From: Verrucomicrobia bacterium Tous-C9LFEB
GTDB taxonomy: Bacteria > Verrucomicrobiota > Verrucomicrobiia > Methylacidiphilales > UBA1321
DNA length: 64,000 nucleotides
Direction of reading: 5' to 3'
Assembly: GCA_002304345.1 (NCBI GenBank)
Contig: NEUU01000014.1
Coordinates: 1-64,000 of the forward strand
This document shows, piece after piece, positions 24,962 to 33,093 of this stretch. The notes under the pieces were generated by a model. The model was given only the letters and a program-made list of their open reading frames with translations. It did no database searches and was not told where the DNA came from. Both the position numbers and the translations under genes were made by a program. The stretch's first letter is position 1. Each line of letters starts with the position of its first letter.

Positions 24962-27900
24962 CGCTTTCCGATCTTTCCATTCGCCGCCCCGTTTTCGCCT
25001 GGATGCTCATGTTCGGCATGATCATCTTTGGCGCACTGGCTCTGGCGAAATTGGGCGTGAGCTTCATGCCCGACGTGGATTTTCCCGTGCTGACGATTAG
25101 CGCCAGCTATCCCGGTGCCGCGCCCGAAGTGGTCGAAGCGACCATCGTGGATCGCATCGAGCAGGCGGTGATTTCCATTGAGGGAATCAAGGACGTCTCC
25201 TCCAGCATCAAGCAGGGGAGCGCGACGATCACGTTGGAGTTCGACATCAACCGTAACGTTGACGTCGCCTTGCAGGAAGTACAGGCCAATATCAGTCGAC
25301 TCAAATTTCCGGAGTCGGTGGACCCACCCACGATTACTAAGACCAACCCGGAAGATCAGCCTATTCTCTGGATCGGTGTCAAAAGCACCCGCTCGATTCA
25401 CGACGTCATTGTCTATGCGGACTTGTTTCTGCGGGATCAATTTCAGATCGTGCCCGGCGTGGGCGAAGTGGTTTTCAGCGGATTTAGCGAACGCAACTTG
25501 CGCGTCTGGGCCGATGACGAGAAGCTCAAGAAGTACGAGTTGAGCATTCTCGATTTGCAAAAGGCGATCGAGCGCGAGCATATCGAAATTTCCGCGGGCA
25601 TCATCGAGAACGATAAAAAGGAATTCAACGTCCGCACCATGGGCGAGGGTCTGACGGCAGAAGACGTTTCCAAGATTCTCATCACTCAGCGCGGCAGCCA
25701 GCCGATTTACGATGTGGATATCCGCATCGGTGACGTCGCCCGCGTGGAGGATGGTCTCGACGACATGCGCAGCCTCGCCCGCATCTCGGGTGAGCGCGGT
25801 ATCGGCATGGGCTTCAAGAAACAGCGCGGCACGAACGCCGTGGAAGTGGCGCAACGGCTCATCGCCAAGATGGATGAGATCAACAAGACTTTGCCATCCG
25901 ACATCCGCATGCAGATCAATTTCGATTCCACCACCTTCATCAAGGAATCGGTGCATGAGACGGAATTCACGCTGGTCTTGTCGTGTCTCGTCACCGGCGT
26001 GGTGTGCTGGCTCTTCCTGAGTTCTTGGAGTTCCACATTCAACGTGCTCCTGTCGATTCCGACCTCGGTCATCGGCAGTTTCATGGTGATGTATTTCATG
26101 GGGTTCACGCTCAACATGTTTACCCTGCTGGCGCTCTCGCTGGCGGTCGGTATCGTGGTGGACGACGCGATCATGGTGCTCGAGAACATCGTGCGTCACG
26201 CCGAGTTGGGCAAGAATCGCGTGGCGGCGGCGCGTGACGGTGCCCGCGAAATTACCTTTGCGGCGATAGCGGCCTCGGTGGCGGTGATCGCCATCTTCCT
26301 GCCGGTGGCCTTCATGGAAGGCATCATCGGAAAATTCCTTTTCCAATTCGGTGTCACCCTCTGCGCGGCGGTGGCGCTCTCCTTGCTGGAGGCCATTACC
26401 CTGACCCCGATGCGTTGCGCCGCGTTTCTGGAGGCGGGCGAACGGCGGGGCCGATTCTCCAAGTGGAGTGATGATCAGTTTGAGCGGTTATCGAACGTGT
26501 ATCGTGCGATTCTCGCCTTCTGCTTGAACCATCGTTGGAAGGTTTTGATTGGATCGGTTGGCGTCTGCCTTCTTTCCTTCTCTCTGATCAGTTTGCTCCG
26601 CAAGGAGCTGATCCCGCCGCAGGACCAGAGTATCTTTCTGATTCGATTCCGGCTGCCCATTGGTTCCTCTTTGACTTATACGAGCGAGCAAATGTTGAAG
26701 GCGGAAGCGATCATCAAGGCGCGGCCGGATGTCTTGCGCTATTTTGCGGCGGCTGGTTTTGGCGGAGGTTCGGTCGACTCCGGTATCATCTTTGTCACGC
26801 TCAAGCCCATGAACGAGCGCAAACAAAAGCAGTTGGAAATCATGGCGGAGGTACGGCACGATTTGAAGGCGGCGATTCCCGAGATGACTCCGATCATGCA
26901 GGACTTGTCTTTGCGTGGATTCACCGCGCAGCGCGGTCAGCCGATCGAATTTAATATCCGCGGACCGGACTGGAAAGTGCTGGCTGAGAAATCCAAGGTC
27001 ATTCAGGACAAGCTGAATGCCACCCGGCTGGTGCAGGATCTGGATAGCGACTACCGCGTCGGCATGCCGGAAGTGCGGGTTTATCCCGATCGCAAGGCGG
27101 CGGCGCTTCGCGGTGTGAGCATGGACGACATTGGCAAGACGATCAATGCGGCCATCGGTGGCGTGCGTCAGAACGAGTTCTCGAATGATGGCCGTCGTTA
27201 TTATGTCCGCTTGCGGCTGGAGCCGAACGAGCGTTTGAAGCCGGAAGACATCGAGCGTCTTCAGGTGCGCAATCTCTATGGCGAGTTGGTGAACATGAAG
27301 GACATCACCCGCATCGAGGTGCTCTCCACCGTGCAGACCATCACGCGCCGCAACCGCGAGCGTTCGGTGACGATCACTTCGAATATTGCCCGTGGCAAAT
27401 CCCAAGGGCAGGTGCTCGACGAAGTGGCGAAGATTTGCAAGCAGGAATTGCCACCCGGTTACCGGTTTTTCTATAGCGGTGCCTCGGCCACCTATAAGGA
27501 ATCCAATACGGGATTTCTCGTTGTTCTCGCGATGGGCGTGGTGGTGGCGTACATGGTGCTGGCCTCGCAGTTCAACAGCTTTATCCATCCGGTGACGGTG
27601 CTGCTCTCGCTGCCGTTCAGTATCAGTGGTGCGTTCATCGCCTTGTTGATCACCGACCAGTCGCTGAATCTTTACAGCCTCATCGGTATTATTCTTCTCA
27701 TGGGTATCGTGAAGAAGAACGCAATTCTGCTGGTGGAGTTTACGAACAAGCAGCGGTACGAGGAAAAGCTGGCCGTGCGCGAGGCGTTGCTGATGGCGGG
27801 TCAGGTGCGGTTGCGCCCGATCCTGATGACTTCGGCTGCGACGATTGCCGCGGCGATTCCGCCGGCGCTCGCGCTGGGTCCCGGTGCGGAAAGCCGTATT

Positions 27901-28050
27901 CCGATGGCGATGACCATCCTCGGTGGTGTGTTGATTTCCACGGTCTTCACGCTCGTGGTGGTGCCGTGTTTCTATAGCCTGATGGCGCGACTCGAACGGG
28001 CGAACGATTATCAGAGCACGGTCGAGAAGGAATTCGACCTGAGCAAGTAG
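24958..28050 (+). CDS. RND-family efflux permease (HAE1/AcrB type)
   Basis: A 1030-residue inner-membrane proton-driven exporter with the standard 12 helices and two large periplasmic loops. The N-terminus (LSIRRPVFAWMLMFGMIIFG), the proton-relay aspartates in helix 4 (VGIVVDDAIMVLENIVRH), the matching lysine in helix 10 (LLMGIVKKNAILLVEF) and the gap-type loop FGGGSVDSG are present. Drug/solute exporters of the HAE1 group carry this double-Asp motif; metal exporters differ there. It overlaps the TolC-like gene. No membrane-fusion adaptor gene lies in this operon, so the pump must borrow one encoded elsewhere. Confidence 0.93.
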   Translation: MTLSDLSIRRPVFAWMLMFGMIIFGALALAKLGVSFMPDVDFPVLTISASYPGAAPEVVEATIVDRIEQAVISIEGIKDVSSSIKQGSATITLEFDINRNVDVALQEVQANISRLKFPESVDPPTITKTNPEDQPILWIGVKSTRSIHDVIVYADLFLRDQFQIVPGVGEVVFSGFSERNLRVWADDEKLKKYELSILDLQKAIEREHIEISAGIIENDKKEFNVRTMGEGLTAEDVSKILITQRGSQPIYDVDIRIGDVARVEDGLDDMRSLARISGERGIGMGFKKQRGTNAVEVAQRLIAKMDEINKTLPSDIRMQINFDSTTFIKESVHETEFTLVLSCLVTGVVCWLFLSSWSSTFNVLLSIPTSVIGSFMVMYFMGFTLNMFTLLALSLAVGIVVDDAIMVLENIVRHAELGKNRVAAARDGAREITFAAIAASVAVIAIFLPVAFMEGIIGKFLFQFGVTLCAAVALSLLEAITLTPMRCAAFLEAGERRGRFSKWSDDQFERLSNVYRAILAFCLNHRWKVLIGSVGVCLLSFSLISLLRKELIPPQDQSIFLIRFRLPIGSSLTYTSEQMLKAEAIIKARPDVLRYFAAAGFGGGSVDSGIIFVTLKPMNERKQKQLEIMAEVRHDLKAAIPEMTPIMQDLSLRGFTAQRGQPIEFNIRGPDWKVLAEKSKVIQDKLNATRLVQDLDSDYRVGMPEVRVYPDRKAAALRGVSMDDIGKTINAAIGGVRQNEFSNDGRRYYVRLRLEPNERLKPEDIERLQVRNLYGELVNMKDITRIEVLSTVQTITRRNRERSVTITSNIARGKSQGQVLDEVAKICKQELPPGYRFFYSGASATYKESNTGFLVVLAMGVVVAYMVLASQFNSFIHPVTVLLSLPFSISGAFIALLITDQSLNLYSLIGIILLMGIVKKNAILLVEFTNKQRYEEKLAVREALLMAGQVRLRPILMTSAATIAAAIPPALALGPGAESRIPMAMTILGGVLISTVFTLVVVPCFYSLMARLERANDYQSTVEKEFDLSK

Positions 28051-28090
28051 AATCGGGACGCTGCCTTCCTCTCGAAGGGCGGAAGGCCAT

Positions 28091-28229
28091 TAGAGCATTT
28101 TAAAGTATGCTGCACATTCTGCTGTAGGGCGCTTCGGTGAAGCGCCGCGGCGGCTCACCGAGCCGCCCTACAGAAAACCGCAAGGCATCAGCTTTCGGTA
28201 TTCTGTGCATGATACTTTAAAATGCTCTA
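28091..28229. mobile_element. MITE-like element with 26-bp terminal inverted repeats
   Basis: The ends TAGAGCATTTTAAAGTAT (28091 on) and its reverse complement (to 28229) form 26-bp inverted repeats differing at two positions. The centre is a GC-rich palindromic unit (28122-28173) starting CTGTAGGGCG and ending CGCCCTACAG. There is no coding capacity. The outermost TA on each side would fit a TA target duplication as made by IS630-type transposases. It occupies most of the 193 bp between the RND gene and the convergent GTPase gene. Confidence 0.7.
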
Positions 28230-28243
28230 GCCCGAGGTTCGGA

Positions 28244-29209
28244 TCAGCTCGTGAAGAGGCAGCTCTCGAAGCCTTTTTGCAGGGCGGCGCGGTCGAGGTT
28301 CTGGCCGATGAAAACGATCCGGCTTTGGCGTTTTTCCGATTCACCCCACGGGGCTTGCGGGCGACCGTCGAAGAGCATGTGGACGCCCTGAAAGACGAAC
28401 TTGCGCGGTTGACCCTCGATATTGAGGATGCCTTTCATGCGGAAGATGTCGCCGCCTTTTTCACGGAGAAGTTTGCCCATCCAGTGGTCGATTTTATTGA
28501 TGTCGAGCGGACGGTCGAGCGTGAAGCCGACGGAGCTGACGGAATCGTTGTGGGTATGGGCGGTTTCGTCCAGCACCTTGGGATCGAATTCGAATTTCTT
28601 GTTCAAGTCGAACGCGCCCGCACCGAAAATCTTTTCGGGTTCAATCTCGGCGTCCTTCGTGCGGTAGTAGCGGGCGAAGCCGTTGATGCCTTTGAGGCGT
28701 TGTTCGAGATCGTCGAGTTCGGCGGGCGAAACGAGATCGGTTTTGTTGAGCAGCACAATATCCGCGAAGCCGATTTGCTTGCGGCATTCCACGTCTTTTT
28801 CCAAGTGCTGGAGGACGTGCTTGGTGTCGACCATGGTCACGATCGCATCGATGGAAAAGCGGGTTTGCAGTTCCTCGTCGGCGTAGAAAGTCTGGATCAC
28901 GGGACCGGGATCGGCGAGGCCGGTGGTCTCGATGAGCACGGCGTCGAGAGGGGTTTTGCGGCGCAGGAGTTTGCCAAGAATGCGGAGCAAGTCGCCACGG
29001 ACGGAGCAGCAGATGCAGCCGTTGTTCATCTCAAAGAGTTCTTCGTCCGAATTGATCACGAGATCGTGATCGATGCCGATTTCGCCGTACTCGTTTTCGA
29101 TGACGGCGATTTTCTTGCCGTGATTTTCGGTGAGGAGACGGTTGAGCAGGGTGGTTTTGCCGCTGCCGAGAAAGCCGGTGAGAATGGTGACGGGAGTGGG
29201 TTTATTCAT
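28244..29209 (-). CDS. COG0523 GTPase, CobW/ZNG1-like metallochaperone
   Basis: A 321-residue G3E-family GTPase. The Walker A motif is LTGFLGSGKTTLLNRLL (K18), the metal-binding CxCC motif is NNGCICCSVRGDL (C65, C67, C68), the Walker B-side ETTGLADP and the G4 motif LNKTDLV are all present, followed by a CobW C-terminal domain (FDGRPQAPWGESEKRQSRIV). These proteins deliver zinc, cobalt or other metals to client enzymes. No zinc-responsive regulator or paralogous client gene is adjacent, so the metal cannot be named. Confidence 0.92.
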   Translation of the reverse strand: MNKPTPVTILTGFLGSGKTTLLNRLLTENHGKKIAVIENEYGEIGIDHDLVINSDEELFEMNNGCICCSVRGDLLRILGKLLRRKTPLDAVLIETTGLADPGPVIQTFYADEELQTRFSIDAIVTMVDTKHVLQHLEKDVECRKQIGFADIVLLNKTDLVSPAELDDLEQRLKGINGFARYYRTKDAEIEPEKIFGAGAFDLNKKFEFDPKVLDETAHTHNDSVSSVGFTLDRPLDINKIDHWMGKLLREKGGDIFRMKGILNIEGQPRKFVFQGVHMLFDGRPQAPWGESEKRQSRIVFIGQNLDRAALQKGFESCLFTS

Positions 29210-29277
29210 GGGACGAAAATTTGATCTAGAGAGATAATCATAGCACGAAAAGCTGAGACGCCAAGAGAGGGGGAAGA

Positions 29278-29433
29278 TTTTTGACGAAATTAACGGAATT
29301 TACGAAATTCAATAAAACGGCTTTTAAATCAGGAACTCAGGAAATCAAGAAAATCGAATGGAGCCTCCGATGGAGTTTCTGGCTTTCCTGAGTTCTTGAT
29401 TTAAAAATGTCTTTTTCTCCATTTCGTCAAAAA
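29278..29433. repeat. Two-tier inverted-repeat element at the 3' end of the helicase gene
   Basis: Perfect 13-bp outer ends (TTTTTGACGAAAT at 29278-29290 and its complement at 29421-29433) enclose an inner imperfect 31-bp inverted repeat (29322-29352 with 29376-29406, beginning TTTTAAATCA). It has no gene and stops 4 bp from the helicase stop codon. It could be a mobile repeat that also acts as a terminator. Confidence 0.65.
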
Positions 29434-29437
29434 AGGG

Positions 29438-31432
29438 TCAATCTGTTTCAATAATTTCCACGGGACAATCCGGCAGCATGGCCATGAAAGCTTTGCCGTA
29501 GGTCTTGGTGAGAATGCGGTTGTCGAGGATGACGATGATGCCCTTGTCCTGCTTGGTGCGGATGAGGCGACCGATGCCCTGGCGGAATTTCAGAATCGCT
29601 TCGGGCAGGGAATACTCGCGGAAGGCGTCGCCGCCGCGCGCGGTGATGCGTTCGAGCTTGGCCTCGATGAGCGGGTGATCCGGCACGGCGAAGGGGAGTC
29701 GCGTGAGGATGACATTGCTGAGCGCTTCGCCGGGGACGTCGACGCCCTGCCAGAAACTGTCCGTGCCGAAGAGCACGCAGTTCTTGCCCGTCTTGAATTT
29801 CTCCAGCATGCGGTGGCGCGGCATGCTGCCGCCCTGCGCGAGAAAGGTCATGCCGGAGGTGGTGAAGAACATCTCCAGCGTGGCGGAAAGATTTTTCAAG
29901 CTCTGATAGCTGGTGAACAAAACAAAAGCGCGGCCCTTGGTCAGTTTGGTGAAGTACTTGATCCAGTGTGCGAGCGCGTCCTCGTACGGCTGCTTGCTCG
30001 CGGGCTCCGGCATGGTCTTCGGGATGTAGACCTTCATCTGGTTCGGGTAATCGAACGGGGAATCGACCTGGAGCGAGTCCGCCGCTTCACCGCCGATGCG
30101 ATTCTGGAAATAGCCGAGACCGCGACCCGCCGCGAGCGTGGCGCTGGTCATGATCACCGTTTCGTCGGGGCGGAATAACAGCGTGCGGAGTTGCGCGGCG
30201 ACTTCCACCGGCGCGGCGCAGAGTTGCAGTGTGCCCGCGCCACGGTCGGAGCGTTCGGCCCAGTAGACGTGATCTTCGCGGGTCTGCGAGAGGAATTGAC
30301 CGAGCCCCACGCGGAGCGATTCCACCCGGCGGGCGCTGTCCTGCACCTCGGCCTTGATGTAGTCGTCCTTCGTTTCGCGGGCGATGTCGGCCAGGGCGCG
30401 ATAGAGTTGGGCCAGCGGTGTGTTGAGCGAATTCTCGACGAGATCGGGCCGTGTGACGCGCAGTTCCTTGGCGCGACCGAAGGTGAGGCGTTGTTCCAGT
30501 CCCGCGAAGAACGCTTCGCATTCCTCCTCGACGTTCGTGACCTGCTGGACGAGCGCGCCCTGGCGTAGAATCTGGAGCAGACCCTTTTGCGATTTCGGAT
30601 TGTAGAGGCGATGGAGCAAACGACGGATGCCGCCGTGCGAGAGATCGAGACCGAGGTGGCGTGCGGCGACGTTTTCCAGCGTGTGGGCTTCGTCGAAAAC
30701 CACGAAGTCGTTCGCGAAAAGAAAGCCGCGTTCCTCTTTGTCTGCGTCGTCCTCGGCTCCGGCGAGGAAGTTGAAAAAGAGCGAATGATTGATCACGAGC
30801 ACGCGGGCGTCCTCGGCCCGTTTGCGGGCCTGCTGGTAGAAGCAGCGCGGGTCGTTGCCGCAGGTGCGGGGCGTGCATTGATGCGGCTCGCTGCAGACGT
30901 GGCTCCAGACTTTGTAATCGGGCGGCGTGTCGAAATCCGAAAGCGTGCCGTCCTTGGTCTGCAGGCTCCACTCCCAGATGCGCTTGAGTTCCGCCGCTTC
31001 GGCACTGACGAAGAGTTCAGCGGGTTGCGCCATGGCGCGTTCGAGGCGTCGCGGGCAGAGGTAATTCTGGCGGCCCTTGAGGAGTGTGGCGGTGAATTCT
31101 TCGTCCACCAGCTTTTGGACGATCGGGATGTCTTTGTAGAAAAGCTGTTCCTGCAGGTTGATCGTATGGGTGGAGATGACCGCCTTGCGCGAGTGTTGAC
31201 CCGCGAAGAGAATGGACGGCATCAGGTAGGCGAGGCTCTTGCCGACGCCGGTGCCGGCCTCGACGAGCAGGTGGGTGCGGTTTTCCAACGCGCGGGCGAC
31301 GGCGGCGGCCATTTCCTGTTGCTGGGGCCGGAACTCGAAGTTCTTGGCCGAGGCCATGACGCCCTGTTCGGAAAAGATGTGGTGAATCTCTTTTTCGAGG
31401 GAGGAGGAAAAACTGTCGAGCGGGGCAATCAT
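29438..31432 (-). CDS. DinG-like ATP-dependent DNA helicase (XPD family)
   Basis: A 664-residue superfamily 2 helicase, 5'-to-3' by family. Motif I is VEAGTGVGKSLAYLMP (residues 57-72), the iron-sulfur cluster cysteines are C126, C180, C186 and C191 with a further C197, motif II is FVVFDEAH (243-250), and the late motifs are FTSYQSLKNLSATLEMFF and FRQGIGRLIRTKQDKGII. DinG unwinds R-loops and D-loops and supports DNA repair. No exonuclease domain is fused at the N-terminus. The gene is preceded by copy 2 of the three-copy upstream element in its own orientation. Confidence 0.9.
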   Translation of the reverse strand: MIAPLDSFSSSLEKEIHHIFSEQGVMASAKNFEFRPQQQEMAAAVARALENRTHLLVEAGTGVGKSLAYLMPSILFAGQHSRKAVISTHTINLQEQLFYKDIPIVQKLVDEEFTATLLKGRQNYLCPRRLERAMAQPAELFVSAEAAELKRIWEWSLQTKDGTLSDFDTPPDYKVWSHVCSEPHQCTPRTCGNDPRCFYQQARKRAEDARVLVINHSLFFNFLAGAEDDADKEERGFLFANDFVVFDEAHTLENVAARHLGLDLSHGGIRRLLHRLYNPKSQKGLLQILRQGALVQQVTNVEEECEAFFAGLEQRLTFGRAKELRVTRPDLVENSLNTPLAQLYRALADIARETKDDYIKAEVQDSARRVESLRVGLGQFLSQTREDHVYWAERSDRGAGTLQLCAAPVEVAAQLRTLLFRPDETVIMTSATLAAGRGLGYFQNRIGGEAADSLQVDSPFDYPNQMKVYIPKTMPEPASKQPYEDALAHWIKYFTKLTKGRAFVLFTSYQSLKNLSATLEMFFTTSGMTFLAQGGSMPRHRMLEKFKTGKNCVLFGTDSFWQGVDVPGEALSNVILTRLPFAVPDHPLIEAKLERITARGGDAFREYSLPEAILKFRQGIGRLIRTKQDKGIIVILDNRILTKTYGKAFMAMLPDCPVEIIETD

Positions 31433-31560
31433 GGGTGAAGGGGAAGCTTACTGTGCCGGGCGCGAGAATCCACTGAAAATCGCCGGAGAATCGGGAAAGG
31501 GGAAAGTGTTTCTCGCGCAGCCCGCCAAGACGCAAAGGGGGGAGGGTCGGGCGGAGATTA

Positions 31561-31743
31561 TTTTTCGAGTGCGGGCTCCGAACCGCTCCCAACGTCTACA
31601 GGGGGTTCTTTCTCCGGAGGCGACGCCAGTGACGCGGTGGTGCCAAGCGATGACCGGTTTCATGCGAGTATTTAAGCATGGAATGGAGCCGGAAGGTTAG
31701 GCTTAGGTGAGCTATATGAGCTAGGTGTGCGAGATTTTTGCCG
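31561..31743 (-). repeat. Upstream element copy 2 (before the DinG-like gene)
   Basis: On the minus strand this 183-bp element repeats blocks A (GGCAAAAATCTCGCACACCT), B (ACCTAAGCCTAACC), C (CATGC-TTAAATACTC-GCATG) and D (TAGACGTTGGGAGCGGTTCG) of copy 1, with the same order and nearly the same length. It ends about 130 bp before the helicase start. The remaining bases 31744-31877 toward the glycosylase gene hold no recognisable gene, only a short GGGATGACGG-type repeat scrap. Confidence 0.7.
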
Positions 31744-31877
31744 CCAGATGGGAAATAGTGAAGGCCCTACACCGCCCCCTTGCCCGATCCCTCGACTACG
31801 CTCGGGATGACGGAGTGGAGGTGTCATTCTCAATCAGTAACGACGAGTTCTATCGGAGAGGCGGCCTGTGATGGCGG

Positions 31878-32456
31878 TTAGGGTTGCCACACGAAGCGCC
31901 ACGGTTTGTCGATCCATTCTTCGGCGAAGTCGATGCCGATGCGGGGCGTCCTGAGGATTTGGCGTGGGGGCACGACGATGCCGCGATCCTCGAGCCAGAT
32001 GGAGTCGCCAGTGAGGTCGAGGGTGTTGTGTTGGCGCGTGATGCCGAGCGCGGCGGTGACGCGGCCGGGGCCGCTGGCCCAGTGTTTGCGGGCGATCTTG
32101 CCGCGACGCCGGGCGATGAGGTCGAGTCCGTCGGTGACGGAGACGGCGCGGATGAGTACGGCTTGCGGGACGTCGACAGGTCCCGTGACGATGTTGAACA
32201 TCTCATGCATGCCGTAGCAGAGGTAGACATAGGCGCGACCGCCGGGGGCGAACATGATTTCCGTGCGGGCGGTGCGCCGGTTGTTGTAGCCATGGCAGGC
32301 TTTGTCCTCCGCGCCGCCGTAGGCTTCGGTCTCGGTGATGAGGCCGCCGCAGACGCCTTCCGGGGTGCGGACCATCAGGGCCTTGCCGAGGAAGTGGCGG
32401 GCGATGCGGGCGGGGTTGGGATCGCGGTAAATTTCGGCAGACAATTTCATTTTCAA
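31878..32456 (-). CDS. Alkyladenine (3-methyladenine) DNA glycosylase, AAG/MPG family
   Basis: A 192-residue base-excision repair enzyme that removes alkylated and deaminated purines. The family signatures are clear: ARHFLGKALMVRTPEG, GGLITETEAYGGAEDKACHG (catalytic glutamate in TETEAY), MFAPGGRAYVYLCYGMHEMF and ASGPGRVTAALGI. Length is normal for bacterial AAG. It is divergent from the next gene with only 5-32 bp between starts, depending on the start chosen there. Confidence 0.93.
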   Translation of the reverse strand: MKMKLSAEIYRDPNPARIARHFLGKALMVRTPEGVCGGLITETEAYGGAEDKACHGYNNRRTARTEIMFAPGGRAYVYLCYGMHEMFNIVTGPVDVPQAVLIRAVSVTDGLDLIARRRGKIARKHWASGPGRVTAALGITRQHNTLDLTGDSIWLEDRGIVVPPRQILRTPRIGIDFAEEWIDKPWRFVWQP

Positions 32457-32488
32457 AGGCCGTGGCGCTGGCTATGGTTGCGGGTCTT

Positions 32489-33013
32489 ATGCCGACCCAT
32501 CCCCTCTGGAGCCAGATCAGCCCGGTACTGGCCAATGATATCCTTTTGCACACGCAGAAAAACAACAAGAAACTTTATCGCACGGCGGTTGATATCGTCG
32601 CGCCGAATATCGGCTTGCGTCCCGTGAAGGTGATGGAGATGCCCAAGCTGGAGCGGCACGCGGCGTTCACGCAGCTTCTTTCCCGCCCGCAACTCGAAGC
32701 GTTGAGCTTCAACATCCTCAGCACGTGGCTGGTGGATACGCAGGTCCCGATGCTGTGCGCGTGGCTGGATTCCCTCGGGATCGCGCACGACGAAATCGGC
32801 TGCGCGAATTCGTTCGAACCGGTTCCCGACAAGGCGGCGCTGCAAAAAGCGCTCGATGGTTTGCTCAAGGGCTTTGATCCGGTCCATGTCGCGATTTACC
32901 TGAACGCCTTCAACGAGATCGACGAAGTGCATTGGCCCGCCTTGGGCGAACTGCTCGTGAGCGACGCGCGATTGAAGATTCAGCCCGCGACCGCCTCCCC
33001 TGCAGCGGCTTAA
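32489..33013 (+). CDS. Conserved-looking hypothetical protein upstream of nirA
   Basis: A 174-residue soluble protein from ATG 32489 (MPTHPLWSQISPVLANDILL); starts at 32462 (GTG) and 32474 (ATG) are possible. I recognise no domain. It has no signal peptide or membrane segment, is mostly helical by composition, and contains two cysteines (PMLCAWLDSLG, IGCANSFEP). It ends 80 bp before the nitrite/sulfite reductase gene on the same strand and might serve that enzyme, but only position suggests it. Codon use matches the neighbours. Confidence 0.6.
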   Translation: MPTHPLWSQISPVLANDILLHTQKNNKKLYRTAVDIVAPNIGLRPVKVMEMPKLERHAAFTQLLSRPQLEALSFNILSTWLVDTQVPMLCAWLDSLGIAHDEIGCANSFEPVPDKAALQKALDGLLKGFDPVHVAIYLNAFNEIDEVHWPALGELLVSDARLKIQPATASPAAA

Positions 33014-33093
33014 AGAAATTCGAAAATGGCGCTTGAAAGCGCGGAAGATTCGGCGATATTAGAAACCCCATTAAGTCTATAAGCATTTAAAAT

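Noticed and set aside
24826..26346. A 506-codon open frame on the minus strand opposite the RND gene
   Set aside because: His/Glu/Arg-rich composition typical of an antisense frame in GC-rich DNA; the RND gene is unmistakable.
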